DNA of 64,000 nucleotides from Pristionchus mayeri (taxonomy: Eukaryota > Nematoda > Chromadorea > Rhabditida > Neodiplogasteridae), in assembly GCA_036245805.1 (NCBI GenBank), contig BTRK01000003.1:14114464-14178463 (forward strand), in the 5' to 3' direction. The position numbers were made by a program, and so were the translations under genes. The notes beneath the pieces are model-generated. The model searched no databases. It was given only the letters and a program-made list of their open reading frames with translations, and was not told the origin of the DNA. Positions within the stretch are counted from its first letter, which is position 1; every line of letters starts with the position of its first letter. Positions 1-10,104 of this stretch are shown piece after piece.

Positions 1-1753
1 TCATTTGCGCAGATAATCGAAGTAGTTGTATTTCTTTCGAATTGAAGGGATTATGAAACTCATCTCGTCACGTTCTTAGTAGGAGGTATGTTCTACCTGA
101 ATCAACGACTGGTTCAGTTTCAGCCCTCCATCAATCGAAAGAGGTCATCTTCGATAACTCTGTCCCCTTCTGGAAAATAAATTCTATAACTCGTGTTACT
201 TCTTCACGCATTCACTAAGATAGGATAGAACTGAGAGTGAAGATAGTGTGCGCCACTCATAGTTCGAGTACATTGTTCGCATCTTCAGCTACCAGTTTTA
301 CAAATTCCGTCCGTTACGGCTCCGGTTCGGTTCTTCCAGGTCCATTTTCAGGAGCTCGCTGACTTCTAGATATGACTAGGCTCATAGAGTTCATTATTCT
401 TTTTTAAGATCGTATTCTAATCATAGAAGGTGTTATCTCCGGTCCATCAAATTTGGTCATTTCTCTCTTGAATTGAATAGCTACTGAAACTCATCATTCA
501 TAGTTGGCAATTCCTGAATATGACTACGGTATGAGTTTCAGAACTCTTTCAATCGATGGAGGCTCGGCCAACTTAGATGTTGCAAGCACAATATGTTTGA
601 AAAAAAAATAAATTCAACTATTACGAGAGTATTCAGAGAGATAGCATTATGATGTTGTAATCATATTTTATTCTCTATAGAGGGAGAATGAAGAATTTCC
701 CATGAAGCCATCCATTATCTCGGCAAGGCATTTACAGTATCCTGTACTCCCACTTACAGTACCTCGGCAAGGCACTCTACAATACTTCGGGAATCCTGAC
801 TGGAATCGGCTCGAGAAAGATCATTTTCGTCGCTGCAGCCTACAGGTTGGGCTGTTTGGTGAGCAATTTTTATATGTGTATGACATACGTATCTTCATGT
901 CCTCTTGGTATTCATTCACCTCCTAGTAAAACAAAAGTAAATTTTTTTTACATTTTCCAAAGTTCGATGAGCGATGTAACGGTCCCTAATACGCGCTCTC
1001 GAAATGCTGGGTAAATAGGGAGAGAATATTAAACGAGAAATTTTCCATTTTCTTACTAGACACTAGCCGTTTAATCGAAAGGGTTTATTCAAGAAGGCGC
1101 TCAATCCGAGCTCTGAATTTGCGATTTCTTTTGTCGCCGCAGCCTATAGTTTGGGATTGTTTTGTTGGCACGGAATGCAGTGATGCGTAATCAATGAATC
1201 AGATTTTTTGTTGTGATGAAGCATCGAAACAAAGGCGACTAAGAGCGATCAAAATAGTCTCCAGTCTCTTGCATGCTCATATATCTCTAGTATGTGAATT
1301 TCTAAAAATACACATGAACGTGAGTCGCATAATTCTTCCTTTCCTTTTGTTTTTCTCTTCCTTTCAAAAATTTGTCTCTACTCACAATGGTTGGCTATTC
1401 GGTGTTTGTCACAATACCCAACGTTGCGAAATTAGTATGTTGCGAAATCTGAGGAGGGGTATTACGACGTTACAGGGAATATCGAATAGCCAACCCTACT
1501 GATCACATTTGAAGAGAGAGAATACAAAACAATCGGTAATTTTTTCTACTCTTTCCTGGCATTCCGGTTACTGGAAAATTTTGCATCTGCTCACACCTGG
1601 AAAGACAATACACACATAAGATGAGACAATAGGTTACAGGTTTCCTCTTGCTCCTCTCATCTTTCTGAGCAATTTTTATGTATCTTCTCAAATATCTATA
1701 GAAAATGCACACATCAATCGATATTTTGCAGGGTTTCAATCGATATTTCGCAG
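1..1753. other. no supported gene
   Basis: I found no exon, RNA gene or repeat that I can support here. Open frames are short and resemble nothing known. The N-terminal exons expected for the carboxylesterase that begins at 1754 (the GIPFA-type, EDCLYLNV-type and HGG-type exons) were searched for and not seen, so they lie upstream of the window or are lost. Confidence 0.5.
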
Positions 1754-2658
1754 GGTTTCTCTCCCTCCTCTCCCCCGATCTTCCCGGCAACCTCGCGCTG
1801 CACGATCTCACCACTGCTCTTCGCTTCGTGCACTCGAATGCAGAAGCCTTTGGAGCGGATCCTGAGCGAATCTCCATCGCAGGTAATCATACGTTTGATC
1901 ATCACCTTTTCAACAACGTTGTCGAAAGATCAAAGATCAGGCTAGCCTATGCGTAGCCGAATTTGGACACAACCACTCTTCCAAGCTGGGAATCACGGCA
2001 CTATGCTTATAGGGTTGTCAAAGTCCGCATCATCTTCATAGAATTGATATTTTAACGCAGATGTTGTTCCTAGAAGGCCTAGACTATGCGCACAACTGTG
2101 CCGATTCCTCGCATCCTTTTCCTTGTTGCGATCCCAATAAAAAGTGTGAAATAAAAACCGATAAGAACGTGTAAAACGCGAGTCGGCTCTTGCACAATCG
2201 CAATTCAAACTAGTGATGACATCTCTGACTCTCCTCCTTTCACACACTCTCTCGCTCTATCTGAGCATGCCCCGATTTGCGATCACTAGTCGAATCGAGG
2301 GGCAAACAGCAGGCTGAATCATGTTTCGACTCTTTTTGTGCATGCCGACACGCAGGCTTCTTCTTATCGGCCTTTCGCTCCTTGCGCATTCTCCTCCCAG
2401 ATCTGTCCTGATCGGCTTACACAAGTGTTGACAAGCAGGATGTCTTCTCACTATTGTTCAAAATTCATCGTCTATTTTTGTGCACAAATTTGCAACTAGT
2501 CGTTGCGGCGCTCTGCAAGAGTTCTTATTATCTCTTCCTTGTATACAATCTCTACTAGATCGGTGGAGTTGCGGAAGAGCGTATAGAATGAAAAGACCGT
2601 GGCATCGGGTCTTTCTTCACCCTGAACTCTCTGTTTGAGCTCAAGGAACGAGACCACG

Positions 2659-2724
2659 GTCTCTTCATTTTACACACTCTCTCACCGATCGACGGGTCTA
2701 GAGAGTAGGTGAAATGAAGAGACG
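2659..2724. repeat. short hairpin repeat, CACACTCTCTC family
   Basis: An imperfect palindrome. The left arm has CTCTTCATTT then ACACACTCTCTC; the right arm has GAGAGTAGGTGAAATGAAG. The same arm pattern returns at 3739, 5479, 25252, 33699, 34940, 39178 and 47445, so this is a dispersed family. A related degenerate hairpin lies just before it, near 2605-2660. Confidence 0.6.
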
Positions 2725-3164
2725 AAGACCCGAATTACGAACTGTACTCTCACTCACTCTAACCTGTGAGAGAGCACTGAAAATGAAGAGTGACAGGGCC
2801 GACTTGTGAACACTTCTTATCTCTTTCCTTCTTCTTCGCTTCGGAATGTATCCTGATCTTGGCCAATCGGCTTACGCCTTTATGGAAACGAAACCCTTTA
2901 TCGCAACGCAAACATTCCCACACGTATTCGAATGACATGAACAATGGAAATGCCTATATCGGGAGAAATCTCTTGCTTCATCTTGATTAGAGGATGCGTC
3001 AATTTTAGCAAAAACACCTGAGATCTGCTGATCAGTGACTAGATTAGGGGCGAGTTGGCATTTCGAAAATAGTAATAACAAATTTTACAGGGGAATCGGC
3101 GGGCGCAGCTGCTGCTAGCATCCTGGCCGTCTCGCCGCTCACCCAAGGTGCGTCAGCAAATTCT

Positions 3165-3559
3165 TTAGAGGACTGCCAGCAGCACCGCTACTGCGCCGGA
3201 GAGCGCGAGTGCTGGCGCGCTAGAGGTGGTCGTCGTCCTGAAGGTGGTCGTAGTCGTGGGGCCGGTGGTTGTGGTCACGGGTTCGTCGGCGGTGGTCGTC
3301 GCGGCGTCGGTCTGCGCATCCAGGATCGAGCCGCTGCCCTCCTCGGGATCCGGCACGTCATCTGCAGCGCGTCTTTGCTGAAATTATCGGCGTTGAATAC
3401 AAAAAACTTAAATATTCCATTGTGAAATATCACTATCGAACTCCACGGATGGTTTTCGAAAATAAAACCCAGAAAAGAAGAGAAATATACCCGAGGCAGC
3501 GCGAAGGCTGAGGTGGCGATGAGGAGAAGAAGAGAGGCGGACAGGACAGTTCTCATCAT
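3165..3559 (-). CDS. small secreted Thr-rich protein, likely GPI-anchored, with an RQRR site
   Basis: Two exons, 3491-3559 and 3165-3377, join in phase 0 to give 93 aa. Residues 1-20 are a clean signal peptide (MMRTVLSASLLLLIATSAFA). It is followed by LPRQRR, a furin/kex-like dibasic site at residues 21-26, and a short acidic stretch (DDVPDPEEGSG). A Thr-rich mucin-like segment follows (about residues 45-75), with runs of TTTT well suited to O-glycosylation. The C-terminus is small residues followed by a hydrophobic tail with no basic end (ALALSGAVAVLLAVL), as in GPI-attachment signals. I do not recognise the family. The gene sits entirely inside an intron of the plus-strand carboxylesterase. 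A TATA-like element stands about 45 nt upstream of the ATG. GC content is clearly higher than in the surrounding DNA. Function is unknown; a surface or secreted propeptide-type protein is an inference. Confidence 0.75.
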
Positions 3560-3601
3560 GATGGTTGTTGACTTCGGTGGCCCTCCCTTCTCTCTTCCTC
3601 G

Positions 3602-3609
3602 CCTATATA
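3602..3609 (-). promoter_or_regulatory. TATA-like box of the small secreted gene
   Basis: Read on the minus strand this is TATATAGG, 43-52 nt upstream of the ATG at 3559, a distance that leaves a short leader. Placement is by position and sequence only. Confidence 0.45.
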
Positions 3610-3738
3610 CGGGCAGGGTGGGGCGCGCCTGCCGACTCCGCCAATTGCCCAATACGCCCCCCCCCCCTGTGATAGGGGCATTATCGTAGCGTGTTATCGC
3701 ACTGCGAAATACGCAGGAGAGTTCGAAAGTCGGGTCAT

Positions 3739-3803
3739 CTTTTCTTCATTTCTCACACTATCTAGACCGGTCGAGTTGTGAGAGAGTGTGGGAAATGAAG
3801 AGA
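3739..3803. repeat. short hairpin repeat, CACACTCTCTC family
   Basis: The left arm TTCTTCATTTCTCACACT pairs with the right arm GAGTGTGGGAAATGAAGAG across a small loop. It belongs to the dispersed family described at 2659. Confidence 0.6.
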
Positions 3804-4924
3804 GTGTGGCATCGTTTCGCTAGTTGTAGGGGCGATTTATCGGCAGGGGTCAAAGGGAAAAGTGTTTGCCCTGCCGATGCCGCGCGTGAGGATTTCACCA
3901 AATTCTTACTCACCAAAGAACTCACTAGAGGTGAGTAAGCAATTTTTGCAGTGACTTTGTTAGAGAGGACGAGAGAGTGTGGGGAATGGAGAGAGGCAGA
4001 TAGTATTATGCGGAAATGAGTGATCATTATCGTGATGTTTTGCCTTATCGCTCTGTAATCTAGCGAATGAGGGGACCACGTTTTTGGAAAATGAACATCA
4101 GCATAGTCATCATTGCATTTGTTTGCCGCTTTGCAAAGAAAGCCATGAATTAATGACTCCATGTTTTTATAAAAAATTTCCGCTTGGAATATAGAAAAAT
4201 AAATCAATATTTTTAGTTACGTTTTTTGGAGACAAAACCGTTTTCTCAATGCTAGCTTTCGCATCTTACTCCTTTCCAACACAGCGTGAAACTCAGTTCA
4301 TTCCCAGCGAAATTGTTCAATTCTCCGAACAATGCAAAATCAATTTTAGCTGAAATGGACTGAGTTTCACCCAATCATCGAAAGGAGTGAGCTGCGCCAC
4401 ATATCATTATCAGTTCGAGTGTTGATGGAAAAAATATAACAAGATACATTTAAGGTTAATTTTCCTGGTTGATTTCTAATTCCAGGTCTGATCTCCTCTC
4501 TGCTCGCCTTCTCCGGCTCCATCTACTCACCATGGGCTGTGAGAACCGCAGGTACCAAATATTGGAGCAAGAAAATCGGGTCACACTCGATTTTTGTGTG
4601 GAAATTTTGCGATTAGTCGTTGCGGCGCACTGCAAGAGTTCCTTGCAGCAACTGCAGCACACTCGCGGGCGTTCGTGAGAGCTGCGGGCTGCTAGCGGCA
4701 GAGCGACGCGGAGATCAAGAGGTACTTGTTACGATCAAAGATCAAATCATAATGAGAGTAGAGTTCGATGAACGATGTTCATTGCACACTCATGCGCACC
4801 AATATCGTGATAGTATTTCCCGAACACGATGACTAATTTGCAGGAAAAATTAGGGAGTTGGGAAGTTAGTAGTGTCAGGTGTTGGTCGATTGTAACGACA
4901 GGAATAGAATGCAAAGATGGCAGT

Positions 4925-5003
4925 TGATCGGATGAGAACTATGACGTCACGACTTTGACATATCAAAGGCGGAATGATGTCATAGTTCTCTTCCGACGTA
5001 ATG
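4925..5003. mobile_element. hAT-like MITE, diverged copy
   Basis: Arms GATCGGATGAGAACTATGAC and GTCATAGTTCTCTTCCGAC are inverted repeats of each other and match the ends of the cleaner copies at 16123, 19221 and 21111. The extreme termini have decayed. It lies in an intron of the 1754-5102 esterase gene and contains TGACGTCA. Confidence 0.6.
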
Positions 5004-5478
5004 TCGTAAATGGCCCAACCTTGTATTTCCAGATGCCTGCAGGAGATGCCGCTCTCCCTACTCAGACACCACGAGCAGCGGTTCATGAACGAGACAGAGA
5101 AGGTTGTTATTGTTATTGTTTTTACTGTTTGTTATTGTCATTGTGTTCGTTTTTTTTGTTTTCTTTCCTTCCCTTAGTCATCACACCTCGTGGACTGCTG
5201 AGGAAAAAATGGCGGGTATTTTCCTCCAAACTGATAGAGAAAGAGGGGGGAAAATACGAGCACTCATCTTCTTTGGAATACGCATTCGTCATTGTTTGGA
5301 TCTTTATTTTTGGCAGTAGGTCGCATGAAATACTTCCATATGAAAACCAAAGAAATGGAACCTTTCAAAAAAAGATTTCCACAGTATTTTCCCACATTTT
5401 CAAGAGGTCTTCTGTGAAACTTCTGCAGAAGGGTGCTATTTTGGTAATCACCAAGAAGGTTATCATTCGACGAGAAAT

Positions 5479-5557
5479 CGTCTGACTCTCTCCAAACCAC
5501 ACGCTCTCTAGCTTTCTCTAACCGGCGAGAGAGTGTGTGATAAGAGGAGAGTCAGAC
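5479..5557. repeat. short hairpin repeat, CACACTCTCTC family
   Basis: GTCTGACTCTCTCCAAACCA on the left is matched by an inverted GAGAGTCAGAC end on the right, with AGAGAGTGTGTG in the right arm. The same outer GTCTGACTCTCTC/GAGAGTCAGAC ends occur at 25252-25335. Confidence 0.6.
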
Positions 5558-5788
5558 CATTGCTCCATCCGACCTAGTGCACTATCATCTTATGACTCAT
5601 GCGAAGCGGATTCAACATACTGAAAATTCTGAGCCTCAACTCTTCTTGCTCCAATTGTGAAACATAACCGACTGGGATTTCCCGAAAACAAACGAAATTT
5701 TCCGCCGCAGCCCATGCTCGTATTCGATTTTACAGTAAGACATGGACAAAATCAATAATTAATATTTCAAAAATCAATAAGTTATCAA

Positions 5789-6326
5789 TCAAGGAGCTGT
5801 TCGAGCAGTATCGTTAATAACATTAGTGACAACGGAAGCACCGGGGCGATATCCATGCTGGTGTTTAGGAATTATATCAAATCGAAATAGGTACGGTGAT
5901 AGTTTCTCTTTAACTAGCCGTTCCATAGTCTTAGATGCAGGTGAAATTATAGAAATGGGGCGATAAGAGTCAGGAAAATTGAGGTCCTTATCAGGCTTAG
6001 GAAGGGGCGTAATAAGTGAATGTTTCCAATGAGAAGGAACAATACCAGATATCATACTAATATTGAAAATGTCACAAAGAGGAAGAGAAAGGGATGAAGC
6101 ACATTTACAAAAAATAACCTGAGGAATCTTATCAAATCCAGTAGAGCACGAAGGTGAGAGCTTTTTCAGGGCTTTAAAAACTTCATGAGGAAGGAATGAA
6201 ACGTTAGAAAGGTATGGGGGGCGAGGGTGAGAGGGAATGGTGGGGATCACACCATCGTCAAGCGTAAAGTGTGTTGCAAAATTAGAAGCAAGAAGGTTGG
6301 AAATATCAGGGAGAGAAGATATTGGG
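5789..6326 (-). mobile_element. non-LTR retrotransposon (LINE) reverse-transcriptase fragment
   Basis: The minus strand encodes about 175 aa of LINE reverse transcriptase. Visible motifs in order are STGFDKIPQVIF, SHWKHSLITPLPKPDKD, SYRPISIISPASKTMERLV and QHGYRPGASV, which are RT blocks 0-3 of the Jockey/CR1-like group. The catalytic FADD block lies further 3' and is absent, so the copy is truncated and inactive. Its 5' side is interrupted at 6326 by a mariner-like terminal repeat. The endonuclease half of a related element lies at 13515-14715. Confidence 0.85.
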
Positions 6327-7132
6327 TTGTCCCATAATTCGTGTCGTTTTTCTTCTACATTTAATTTCTCGTAAATAATCAAACGCCTTCATTACCTCAG
6401 GCTATATTTAATAGAAGACTCATGTTAAGAAATTTATCGCACATTTATCTCCGGCTTGCATTGCCTAATGGTGGTGCAATAAGTGAAAATATAGAATTTC
6501 CGACCTTTTTTTCAAAAATGTTTAGTTATTTAAAGATTAAAATCCCTAACACTACGGGTGTAAGGGTGGTGCATGGCATGTCACATTAATGCTTCTAAAT
6601 CATAGTCTTCTGAAATGTTCACTGAAATATTTCACAATTTGTCATCGAAGGGGAGTTTCAAAAGGGTCGATTTCACGATTTTAGTATTTCCAATAGTCCA
6701 ACCTAGCTCATTTGACTATGATAATTCATATACAATTATTTGCAAACTGTTCCACACTGTTCCGGAAAGAAAATCCCCAAAAATTTTCAAACCACATTGA
6801 AAATCTCAAGTTTTGTAGTCACCTCGCAAATCATTTTGGAAGGCAGGGATTGTGTAAAATGAACTTAGTTGCTACTAGAGAGTAACGATGCACTGTATAC
6901 TTATTTTTATCTGTTCGTTAGAGTTGATTTTTTTCAATTTTAAGATCGTCGATTTTTTATCAAAAATGTCGCAATCGTCTAATTCCCCTCCACGGCAATG
7001 CCTTTACTAGCTGACGCCCCTAAAATGTAGAGAGCTGACCACTGTATCTAACGCAACATACAACAAGTCAAATACTTTCCTTGTTCCAGCAAAATATTAT
7101 TTAAAAAAGTGGCGACACGAATTATGGGACAA
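6327..7132. mobile_element. non-autonomous mariner-like element (about 806 bp)
   Basis: The element starts with TTGTCCCATAATTCGTGTCG and ends with its exact reverse complement, typical mariner-type termini. The interior is AT-rich and has no transposase frame, so it depends on a transposase encoded elsewhere. It is inserted next to or into the LINE fragment 5789-6326. The expected TA target duplication is not clear at both ends. Confidence 0.7.
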
Positions 7133-7341
7133 CTTAAAGGGACCTGGAAACGTAAAACCATATTCTCTCTGTTGGTGTAAAATGATCCCAAAACATCACT
7201 AAAAATAATTTAAAAAATTGAAAAAAATATTTAAATTTAATTCGTGATTTTAAAAATCCCGTTCAAATTAATTGTTCCGCTTGTTCGGCCCGAGAACGAA
7301 ATTTTGCGATAAGCAGCGTTTCTCTCGGGTCAAGATCACAC

Positions 7342-8035
7342 TATAAACTACAAACTTCGCTGCTTGAAACCGGCCGTGTATAAGCGCTGATACGCAGTCA
7401 AGTTCGGGGGACGCCACTACGCTCCCTGTTCTCTTGCCGTTTCTGCTCAATTTTGGCTGCTGTTTATCAATTTTTACGCGTATTTCGTCTATTCTCCCAG
7501 TTCATATATTGTTGAGCCCACTAAACACCATAATTAGCGCCATGTGTACTGTTTTGCTTCAATTATTGCCCCGTGTTGTATAGGAATCTTGCTAATAGCT
7601 AATTATCCTTATCCCTATTCACAGACACTCGCATCTTTGCTCACTCCCCTTCCCTCAGTTGTTTACGTGCCCTATGCATGTTGTTGACGGGAGTGTGTCC
7701 TCTCTTTCTCTGCACTCTCTTCACTCGCTCGCACTATCGAGAGGCGCGCCCCTCGTTCTCCTCCTCGTCAATCGCTCATTTAGCTTTCGCGCCACCCAGT
7801 CACCCGGTCTTTCCCTGTCTAGGGAACACTTCGCTGCTTGGATCTGGCCGTGGTTTGCCGCTGATCGACAGCCGGGCTGGAGAGACTCCACCACGCGCCC
7901 TTCTCGCTTGTCATTTCTGGTCGTTTTCGTCAGCTGTTTTCTATTTTTTACGCGTATTTCGTGTAGTCTTCCAGTTTTTCTGCCCACTAAGCACCTCAAT
8001 TAGTTTCATGCGTACTGCTTTGCTCATATTAATGA
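7342..8035. repeat. tandemly duplicated promoter-like block (7342-7570 and 7826-8035)
   Basis: Both segments share CTTCGCTGCTTG, GGCCGTG, GCTGAT, TTTTTACGCGTATTTCGT, CCCACTAA and ACTGCTTTGCT/ACTGTTTTGCT in the same order. The second copy leads directly into the rps-18-like start codon at 8116, so the block probably descends from an rps-18 upstream region that was duplicated in place. Confidence 0.6.
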
Positions 8036-8115
8036 CCTGCTAACGCTAATTTTCTTCTGTTTTCGGCCTTTTACTGTTGAATTCGCTTTAACTCAAGCCA
8101 TTTCAGCAGGCAGCC

Positions 8116-8812
8116 ATGTCGTCCCTCATCATTCACAAGAAGTTCCAGCACATTCATCGTGTGATGAACACCAACATCGGTGGAAACAAGATGATCCCGT
8201 TCGCGCCCTTCCTGGAGCTCTTCAAGGTTTGCTCCTATTTTTTCTCGAACATTAGCCCCTCGATTTTATATTTGACTCTGTTTTGCCCTCTAGAAACGGT
8301 ATAATCATCATTTATAGTAATGTATTCTTACTCTTTCGTCATAATTAGAGTACAATGCGTGGTTGTGGGACGAAAAGTCGTTGGCAACTTTATACTTTGT
8401 GGGATATTGCTAAGAACTTCTCTTAGAGCACTTATGTACATGACTATAATGCTTAGAGCCTTGGTCAGGCTGATAAAGTTCGTGCTAAGGCTGGTCGTTA
8501 TGTACTTCAAGCGCTGTATTTCAGGGACTTGACCGGACGCGGGACCGCGACGATCACCACCGTCATGCAGAACCCCACCCAGTATAAGATTACGGGGGCA
8601 GAGAAACTACAAGGACGGAAAGACCACCCAGGCGAGTAACGTTCGCAATATCTTTTTTTAAAAATTAGACTTGTGACACGTTAATACGCGTCACGCTACA
8701 CGTGTTTATTGTCTATATTTGTTTATTGTCTTTTTAGGTTTTCTCCGCCGGGATCGACAACAAGTGGCGTGAGGATCTCGAGCGTCTCAAGAAGATTTGA
8801 CTCCACAAAGGC
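8116..8812 (+). pseudogene. rps-18: ribosomal protein S18 (uS13) pseudogene
   Basis: The start reads MSSLIIHKKFQHIHRVMNTN, nearly identical to the N-terminus of eukaryotic RPS18 (usually about 152 aa, small-subunit head). Later blocks follow: TTVMQNPTQYKIT near 8560 and YKDGKTTQ near 8615, which lies in a different frame. VFSAGIDNKWREDLERLKKI occurs at about 8739-8797. Several lesions are visible: the frame is lost after residue 31, a frameshift separates the MQNP and KDGK blocks, and the expected Arg codon at 8798-8800 is TGA. Intron-like sequences with GT-AG ends remain between the blocks, so this is a decayed gene duplicate and not a retrocopy. A functional rps-18 must lie elsewhere. Confidence 0.85.
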
Positions 8813-9518
8813 TAGTTTACGCTTATTTTTCGAAATTACGTCCCCACAACTTTCGTGATTTATAAGTATACAATCGCACGCATTATTCCCGACTCTTTCA
8901 ATAGTATTAATTAGTTTATTGAGAAGAAGTAGGATCCTTTTATTCGTGGCATAAATATATCACATACTGGCTGACAATCGCAGCAGAGTTGCCATGTGTT
9001 TTCGTTTTAAAGCTTACAAAGTGGCGCTCATAGCTAACTAATAGGTTATTAATTAATGGTATTGTGCAAACAATATTTATATATATTTATAAATATTAAA
9101 TTTTCAAGTTAAAAAATTTCGCAATTCGAAATATGCCTTTCGATTATCGATTTTATCATAAATGCATGGATTGAATTTCCTTATGGATTTCGACCACAGT
9201 AATTTATTCTCCTGATTTTTGTGATTCGAAAATGGTGCTGTGTGCAATATAATATGAAAAATGAAGAAAAATGTGCGTGTCACCTTGATTTGAAGAAATT
9301 TTTTCACATGATTTTTTTGTTTTTTTCTAGATTGTTTGTTTTCTTTTTTTAAACTTGCTAAAATTACATTCTCATTATTCTATTGAGAAAACAAGCTTAC
9401 CACGAGGTACCGAGAGGACACCACGTGGTTCCAGGAATCATTTACGTGGTACCGGTGCCATCCAAAATTTTTAATATCCTATTGTGCAATGAAAAAATAA
9501 TGTTTATTTCGTTTGCAG

Positions 9519-9614
9519 CTGTGAATGTGGAGGAAAGGAAGGAGATAAGGAATGGATGCCCGTGACCAAGCTCTGACGCCTCGTCGAGGACAGAAAGATC
9601 ACCACCCCACTGGT
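9519..9614 (+). pseudogene. rps-2: rps-2 (uS5) exon fragment, first copy
   Basis: After a TTTGCAG acceptor the frame reads [15 protein letters not shown], then TGA where the family has Gly, then RLVEDRKIT. It corresponds to the [16 protein letters not shown] block near the N-terminus of ribosomal protein S2. It is a degenerate duplicate of the copy at 9877-9986; flanking sequence is duplicated too. Confidence 0.8.
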
Positions 9615-9876
9615 TGGTTACTTTCGCTTATATGAAGACAGACGCTCGGTTCCATTGCGGAAGCATATTATTCCTCAATTAGTTGCATGTCTTCCCAAGT
9701 CGGTTCCAAGTAATTATCTTACCGTACCATACTGTTATTACACATTCCTGGGACGGTACCACGAGGTACCAGAACCATAACACGTGGTACCAGGAATCAA
9801 CCGCGTTTTACCAAACCATTATGTTTTTTTTATTATTTCCTTTCACCATGAAAATAATTCTTATTTATTTTTACAG

Positions 9877-9986
9877 CTGTGGAGGCGGAGGAAAGAAAGG
9901 AGACAAGGAATGGATGCCCGTGACCAAGCTCGGACGTCTCGTCAAGGACAGCAAGATCACCATCCTCGAGGAGATCTACCCCAAAG
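9877..9986 (+). pseudogene. rps-2: rps-2 (uS5) exon fragment, second copy
   Basis: This exon has a clean TTACAG acceptor and a GT donor. It reads [19 protein letters not shown], then [12 protein letters not shown], matching the conserved N-terminal part of ribosomal protein S2 (about 270-290 aa in animals, small subunit). No further rps-2 exons are visible downstream; the next gene, on the other strand, ends at 10105. The exon is uninterrupted but isolated, so I treat it as a gene fragment. Confidence 0.8.
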
Positions 9987-10104
9987 GTCGGTTACTTTCG
10001 CGTGTATAATTCAACTATCCACCCCCCCCCCCCCCCAACGTTTCCCTATTTATATAATTAGGTCGTGTAGGAATGGTGAACTATCGCTTGAAATGTGTAT
10101 TAGT

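Larger units (their letters stand above)
1754..5102 (+). pseudogene. carboxylesterase (type-B, alpha/beta hydrolase) gene, partial, with an in-frame TAG
   Basis: Five exons join in phase: 1754-1882, 3091-3147, 4486-4551, 4658-4721 and 5033-5102, all with GT-AG ends. Exon 1 reads PGNLALHDLTTALRFVHSNA and then EAFGADPERISIAG, the classic block before the nucleophile elbow. Exon 2 supplies GESAG with the catalytic Ser. Exon 3 gives SGSIYSPWAVR. Exons 4 and 5 give SDAEIKR followed by CLQEMPLSLL. The family hydrolyses carboxylic esters, usually as secreted or gut enzymes, with a Ser-His-Glu triad. Only the middle of the roughly 550-aa fold is visible: the N-terminal part and the His/Glu part were not found. 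Codon 4693-4695 is TAG within an otherwise family-like exon, so the gene is probably dead in this sequence, although every splice site is intact. Introns hold a nested minus-strand gene, a MITE and short hairpin repeats. Confidence 0.8.
9395..9990. repeat. tandem duplication around the rps-2 exon (9395-9614 and 9750-9990)
   Basis: Upstream of each rps-2 exon copy the sequence has CACGAGGTACC, then CACGTGGTTCCAGGAATCA (copy 1) or CACGTGGTACCAGGAATCA (copy 2), then a run ending in a polypyrimidine-AG acceptor. The shared order shows one unit duplicated in tandem; copy 1 has decayed more. Confidence 0.7.

Noticed and set aside
3758..4207. 149-aa minus-strand frame
   Set aside because: It has no recognisable domain or signal peptide, overlaps a hairpin repeat and lies within an intron of the esterase. 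Not supported.
7678..8043. 121-aa frame as a membrane protein gene
   Set aside because: It lies in the duplicated promoter-like block, other frames are equally open, and there is no domain or splice support.
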